Source: DG-33 sp964345105
GTDB taxonomy: Archaea; Hadarchaeota; Hadarchaeia; Hadarchaeales; Hadarchaeaceae
Length of the DNA stretch: 8,081 bases
NCBI GenBank assembly: GCA_964345105.1
Contig: CAYFPZ010000059.1
Location: 1 to 8,081, forward strand
Reading direction: 5' to 3'
Numbering within the stretch: position 1 is the first letter of the stretch; each line of letters opens with the position of its first letter. The notes below the pieces were generated by a model. That model worked only from the letters and a program-made list of their open reading frames with translations, did no database searches and was not told where the DNA came from. Both the position numbers and the translations under genes were made by a program. Of this stretch, positions 5,541 through 8,081 are shown one piece after another.

Positions 5541-6170
5541 TCAGGAGCTCTTCCGCGCCAGTGCTTTCAGGGCTTCGATGGGCTTTCCTTTGAGCTTCGT
5601 TTCCAGTTCCAACAGGAATCGATCAGCGAAACTTCCCCCGAGTTGCCAGAGGTCGACGTAGATTTGAGCAATCGTAGCCGCACCGTCCTTATTCGTCCGC
5701 GTTAAGTGGGAATCAGGCATCAACACAAAAACGTTTTTCCGTTCAGCGGGGCTTTCTGGGAACCTTCGTCGTACCTCATCGGGATTAGCGTAGACGAATA
5801 CCTCTTCGTAATGGGTTGGAGTCTTCCTGAATCTCCGCCGGTAGCCGGAAAATGCTGTGAAGACAGTACCTTTGGGCATCTCATCCTCAATCTTGAACAC
5901 CGAATTGGGCGAGTATGTCGAGTAGGAGATATCGCTGGCGAGGTTGCGAGTGCAGGCCCAGTAGATGAGAACCTTCTCTGGATCCACAACCCTGAACCCG
6001 AGGGGCTTCTTCTTTATTGTGTGGAACTGGTTGAGCTTGGCTACAACGCGGTTCACGGTATCCATAGAAAGCTTACACGCCTGCGCAAGCGATTTCTGGC
6101 TCATAAATGATTCATTCTGCTCATAAACTCGATAAAGAATCTCTCGCAGAACACGATTAATCTTCTTCAC
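5541..6170 (-). CDS. Winged-helix protein, AbiEi-antitoxin-like
   Basis: 209 residues. The N-terminal region (about 1-62) fits a winged helix-turn-helix: helices around 3-16 and 24-33, then recognition helix DTVNRVVAKLNQF and a basic wing. The remainder is a mixed domain; its segment AQIYVDLWQLGGSFADRFLLELETKL resembles the end of AbiEi-type antitoxins and related archaeal regulators, as I recall that family. No AbiEii-type nucleotidyltransferase toxin gene is adjacent, so a toxin-antitoxin role is not shown; it may be a stand-alone regulator. The GTG start lies about 28 nt from a TATA-like box, implying a leaderless mRNA. It is divergent from the surface-protein gene, with a 174-nt spacer carrying direct repeats, and could control that spacer. 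Family assignment is moderate. Confidence 0.75.
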   Translation of the reverse strand: MKKINRVLREILYRVYEQNESFMSQKSLAQACKLSMDTVNRVVAKLNQFHTIKKKPLGFRVVDPEKVLIYWACTRNLASDISYSTYSPNSVFKIEDEMPKGTVFTAFSGYRRRFRKTPTHYEEVFVYANPDEVRRRFPESPAERKNVFVLMPDSHLTRTNKDGAATIAQIYVDLWQLGGSFADRFLLELETKLKGKPIEALKALARKSS

Positions 6171-6185
6171 ATATTAAAAAGTGTC

Positions 6186-6244
6186 GAACTTTCTTATTAA
6201 AAGTAACGAGTGTATAACGAATTCTGAACTTTATTATTAAAGGT
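6186..6244. repeat. 19-bp direct repeat pair, 40 bp apart
   Basis: GAACTTTcTTATTAAAaGT (6186-6204) and GAACTTTaTTATTAAAgGT (6226-6244) match at 17 of 19 positions. Their start-to-start distance is exactly 40 bp, about four helical turns. The first copy covers the probable TATA box of the winged-helix gene; the second runs into the repeated element before the surface-protein gene. Confidence 0.7.
6193..6203 (-). promoter_or_regulatory. TATA box of the winged-helix gene
   Basis: The minus strand reads CTTTTAATAAG, centred 28 nt before the GTG at 6170. This predicts leaderless transcription, matching the lack of a ribosome binding site. It lies within one copy of the 19-bp direct repeat. Confidence 0.45.
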
Positions 6245-6262
6245 TTCGGAAAAACCCGATAT
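6230..6262 (+). repeat. Repeated non-coding element, copy 1
   Basis: TTTATTATTAAAGGTTTCGG followed by a short A run and CCCGATAT. TCGG (6246-6249) and CCGA (6256-6259) form an inverted repeat around AAAAAC. Copies 2 and 3 lie at 7703-7737 and 7764-7796. Confidence 0.55.
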
Positions 6263-6269
6263 ATTTATC
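6259..6269 (+). promoter_or_regulatory. Upstream TATA-like box for surface-protein gene
   Basis: ATATATTTATC directly follows the inverted repeat of element copy 1. The predicted start is near 6288, giving a 57-nt leader to ATG 6345 or 30 nt to ATG 6318. It competes with the closer box at 6311-6319. Confidence 0.35.
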
Positions 6270-6307
6270 TCAAACAGGCTGATAATCATAGTAGTAGCAA
6301 AATTAGC

Positions 6308-6320
6308 AAAAATATTTATG
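6308..6320 (+). promoter_or_regulatory. Proximal TATA box for surface-protein gene
   Basis: AAAAATATTTATG, centred near 6315, predicts transcription starting around 6340. That makes the ATG at 6345 nearly leaderless and would exclude the ATG at 6318. Confidence 0.45.
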
Positions 6321-6344
6321 CACGTTTTCAAAAATAATGTTTGT

Positions 6345-7055
6345 ATGAAGTGTTCTCGATGTGGATATGAGTGGGAGTCAAAGGTCCCGCAACCAAAGGA
6401 ATGCCCGCGTTGTAAGGGAAGATTGGATTACCGGCCTGTTGAAACATCCAGAATAAGAACGGGAAAAAAGGAAATTGAAAAAAAGATGGCCCGTTTTAAA
6501 CTTCCTTGGGCAGCTGCAGCAATTATAATAGTGATAGTAGTGGGACTAGGGACATGGGCGCTTTTGGAGCAAGCATCCGCAGGAGTCGCCACCATAACAG
6601 CAGCAGCAGGGCAGGGGATTGTCTTCGCTGGAGGAATACCCGCAGGCACATCCTCGGGAATAGAGAACGTGTACATAATAGCGCACGGCACCTACACTAA
6701 AACGGAAAACTTGTCCGGCAACTCGAATATTCTTGGTGTCATCGAAGCCAATACAGGATCTGTGAACATTGCCTACGAAACATCCTTCGATATCGTCGTC
6801 GCCGTCAAGGTGGGAACTGATAACATGGCCTACGTCAACTTAGATAACATGAATGTGTCGTTGGCTGTCGGTGGGTCATTTTCCATCAGCGAAGAAAACA
6901 CTGCGGACAAAAACTTATTCGAAAACAGTGGATACGGTACTGCTACTGGTTGGATCCGCGTGAATGCCGTATGGGACAACAATGGCAACGGTTACACGCT
7001 GCCAGCTGGCGGGAGTATTGCCCTAGACCCCATAAAGCTGTGGGGCTGGAAGTAA
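6345..7055 (+). CDS. Zinc-ribbon, signal-anchor and surface-domain protein
   Basis: Unrecognised as a named family. From ATG 6345 it has 236 residues: an N-terminal zinc ribbon (Cys3, Cys6, Cys20, Cys23), a basic linker (about 30-53), one hydrophobic segment (54-74), then a ~160-residue outer domain. The outer domain is Cys-free, rich in Gly, Asn, Val and Ser, alternates in a beta-like way, and has glycosylation sequons at N122-L-S and N170-V-S. After the hydrophobic segment comes Ala-Ser-Ala|Gly (77-80), a plausible signal peptidase I site, and a signal peptidase gene follows 44 nt later. The ATG at 6318 would add nine residues; 6345 is preferred because such archaeal ribbons commonly begin directly at the first Cys pair, and a TATA box lies 30 nt upstream. 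It may be a secreted or anchored structural protein (inference). Confidence 0.75.
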   Translation: MKCSRCGYEWESKVPQPKECPRCKGRLDYRPVETSRIRTGKKEIEKKMARFKLPWAAAAIIIVIVVGLGTWALLEQASAGVATITAAAGQGIVFAGGIPAGTSSGIENVYIIAHGTYTKTENLSGNSNILGVIEANTGSVNIAYETSFDIVVAVKVGTDNMAYVNLDNMNVSLAVGGSFSISEENTADKNLFENSGYGTATGWIRVNAVWDNNGNGYTLPAGGSIALDPIKLWGWK

Positions 7056-7072
7056 AGACCTAGTTCCTAACC

Positions 7073-7084
7073 TTTTTTAGTTTT
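7073..7084 (+). terminator. T-tract terminator candidate
   Basis: TTTTTTAGTTTT in the gap between the surface-protein gene and the signal peptidase gene. Partial termination here could make the peptidase less abundant than the surface protein. Confidence 0.35.
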
Positions 7085-7088
7085 GGGC

Positions 7089-7093
7089 GGTGA
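7089..7093 (+). promoter_or_regulatory. Ribosome binding site deciding the signal peptidase start
   Basis: GGTGA lies 3 nt before GTG 7097 but 6 nt before GTG 7100. Spacing favours 7100, as at tpiA. Confidence 0.5.
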
Positions 7094-7099
7094 AACGTG

Positions 7100-7579
7100 G
7101 TGGACAAGAAGACAATGGCAATCTTCACGCTTCTCGTTCTGGTTACGATCACGGGAATCGGATGGTTAAGCTCTGCGTTGAAACCTGAACGCGTGAGTTC
7201 CCTCCCCGAAGGAATAGACAATTGGGTCGAGCTATTCAATGGATATGAGGCTTACCTCGACAGAAGAATCTCTTACTCCACTGTTAGCGGAACCAGCATG
7301 GAGCCAACGTTCGAGGAAAACGATAAGGTCCTTTGGGTTGAAGTCGATTCGGCAGAACTCAAAGTTGGCAACATTATCATTTACGATCACCCGACTAAAC
7401 CTGGGGACGACCTCATCGCTCACAGGATAATCAAAATAATGAAAAATGGAGAATATCGATTTGAAACCAAGGGGGACAATCGATTGGAATCGGACGCGGA
7501 AACTGCTATCAGTGCTTATTTTGTATCGGAGGATGACATCAAGGGTCTCGTAATCGGCGTGATCTACGCGGCTGAATGA
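7100..7579 (+). CDS. Signal peptidase I, archaeal/ER type
   Basis: It removes signal peptides from exported proteins at the outer face of the membrane. From GTG 7100 it has 159 residues. One N-terminal membrane segment (about 5-26) is followed by a ~30-residue linker, then SGTSMEP with catalytic Ser66, LIAHRI with His108, and TKGDNRLESD with Asp126 and Asp132. The His in place of the bacterial Lys is the archaeal/eukaryotic (Sec11, SipW) arrangement. No C-terminal membrane segment is seen. An alternative start at GTG 7097 adds one residue. The gene lies 44 nt after a protein with a potential signal peptidase site, a layout recalling the SipW-TasA pairs of Bacillus. It may be the general enzyme or a dedicated partner; one window cannot tell. 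Confidence 0.93.
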   Translation: MDKKTMAIFTLLVLVTITGIGWLSSALKPERVSSLPEGIDNWVELFNGYEAYLDRRISYSTVSGTSMEPTFEENDKVLWVEVDSAELKVGNIIIYDHPTKPGDDLIAHRIIKIMKNGEYRFETKGDNRLESDAETAISAYFVSEDDIKGLVIGVIYAAE

Positions 7580-7702
7580 GTTCTGCAGCTAATTCTGAGT
7601 AAAAAAGTAAGCATCATACATCTCTTAGAGAACCAAATCTAAATTTTGTCATCTCTAATTGCTGATGTAGTTCTTTGACCATTTTAGTTCATTGTTGGAT
7701 AA

Positions 7703-7737
7703 TTTATTTTTTTAAAAAGGTTTCTAAAAAATCCGAC
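7703..7737 (+). repeat. Repeated non-coding element, copy 2
   Basis: It starts TTTATTTTTTTAAAAAGG, continues TTTC, then an A run and TCCGAC. It matches copy 1 in order and spacing, with a 2-nt expansion of the A/T run and a degenerate inverted repeat. Confidence 0.5.
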
Positions 7738-7763
7738 ATGGGTTAGTATGGGCGGACGAGCAG

Positions 7764-7796
7764 TTTATTTTTTGAAGGTTTCGGGGTCGACCGTAA
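7764..7796 (+). repeat. Repeated non-coding element, copy 3
   Basis: TTTATTTTTTGAAGGTTTCGG leads into GGTCGACCGTAA. It shares TTTATT, AAGGTTTCGG and a following CCG with copy 1. The centre differs, forming the perfect palindrome GGTCGACC. Confidence 0.5.
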
Positions 7797-7862
7797 TGGC
7801 TGGATTAGCTTTCTCACATTAAACGTGCCAAAAACCGAGATTGAAGTGTAATATGGCAAAAA

Positions 7863-7880
7863 ATTGGTGACCCAACCAAT
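7863..7880 (+). promoter_or_regulatory. Inverted repeat covering ribosome binding site and start codon
   Basis: ATTGGT (7863-7868) and ACCAAT (7875-7880) are exact complements around GACCCA. The ribosome binding site GGTGA (7866-7870) overlaps the left arm and the ATG (7879) the right arm. It could be an operator for the regulator itself or an mRNA hairpin hiding the start. Confidence 0.5.
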
Positions 7881-8081
7881 GGAAAAGCCTATTCAGGCCA
7901 TAGGAAGGCAGCTCCTTTCTAACGATAGAGTTAGTCAAACTGACTTATGTCTAGCCACGGGGCTCCCTTCTTGGAAAATTTCGCGATTGTTCAAGCGATT
8001 GGAGATTTTGGGTTTCATCGAGGTCGAGAAGGAACCTCGTTTCAGCCGGGGAAGGCCTCGGAAGCTTGGCAAGCTCACAGC
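7879..8081 (+). CDS. Winged-helix transcription regulator, 3' end beyond window
   Basis: An open frame runs from ATG 7879 to the window end (67 codons visible, no stop). The first part fits a winged helix-turn-helix: helix 4-13, SQTDLCLATGLPSWKISRLFKRLEILG as helix-turn-helix with recognition helix about 32-43, then a strand-turn-strand wing IEVEKEPRFSRGRPRK ending in a basic stretch. This is typical of archaeal MarR/ArsR-like or modular wHTH proteins; the effector part lies outside. GGTGA ends 8 nt before the ATG, which supports this start over in-frame TTG 7864 and GTG 7867. It follows the signal peptidase on the same strand after a 299-nt spacer, so it probably has its own promoter. An inverted repeat at the start suggests autoregulation. 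Confidence 0.75.
   Translation, partial: MEKPIQAIGRQLLSNDRVSQTDLCLATGLPSWKISRLFKRLEILGFIEVEKEPRFSRGRPRKLGKLT

Larger units (their letters stand above)
7580..7878. other. 299-nt AT-rich intergenic region
   Basis: I find no credible gene. The longest plausible reading, ATG 7748, codes for only 24 residues. The region contains two copies of the repeated element (7703-7737, 7764-7796), the perfect palindrome GGTCGACC (7785-7792) and a weak palindrome near 7620-7631. A TATA-like ATTAAACG lies at about 7818-7825, which would place the start of the next gene's mRNA near 7848. No tRNA, guide RNA or insertion-sequence end was seen. Confidence 0.5.

Noticed and set aside
7580..7700. C/D-box RNA suggested by ATGATGC on the minus strand and CTGATG on the plus strand
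   Set aside because: No matching D box (CTGA) at the right distance on either strand.
7748..7822. Small open frame of 24 codons after the signal peptidase
   Set aside because: It is too short, has no ribosome binding site, and runs across copy 3 of the repeated element.
1..8081. CRISPR array, insertion sequence or attachment site (three tRNA genes are present)
   Set aside because: No regularly spaced repeats, no transposase or integrase reading frame, and no duplicated tRNA 3' end were seen.

Overview
The window is archaeal. All three tRNA genes carry introns bounded by bulge-helix-bulge (BHB) splice motifs. The triosephosphate isomerase is of the short archaeal type, the signal peptidase has the archaeal/eukaryotic Ser-His chemistry, promoters look like TATA boxes about 25-30 nt upstream of starts, and several starts follow GGTGA-type ribosome binding sites. 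I cannot place the lineage securely. A tRNA-Phe with an extra intron at a non-canonical site argues for a lineage with a broad-specificity splicing endonuclease.

Layout. 1-119 (+): tRNA-Phe(GAA), missing about four 5' bases, with two introns. 279-370 (-): tRNA-Gly(CCC) with a 15-nt intron. 490-3549 (-): four consecutive genes made almost only of CBS domains (2+4+4+4 = 14 CBS motifs); the first also ends in a zinc ribbon. 3620-4327 (+): rpiA, divergent from the CBS cluster and apparently sharing one palindromic TATA box with it. 4353-4474 (+): intron-containing elongator tRNA-Met. 4569-5531 (+): tpiA followed by a small three-helix membrane protein. 5541-6170 (-): a winged-helix regulator resembling AbiEi-type antitoxins. 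6345-7579 (+): a membrane-anchored zinc-ribbon protein with an extracytoplasmic domain, followed by signal peptidase I. 7879-8081 (+): the start of a winged-helix regulator cut by the window end.

How it fits together. rpiA and tpiA are housekeeping sugar-phosphate enzymes. The CBS proteins are probably adenine-nucleotide (or related ligand) sensors, but their partners are not visible here. The right-hand 2 kb has longer AT-rich spacers and looks like an accessory module: surface protein, signal peptidase, two flanking regulators, and a repeated ~33-bp non-coding element found once before the surface-protein gene and twice before the terminal regulator. This module, the two-intron tRNA-Phe and the CBS array are the parts most worth following up.
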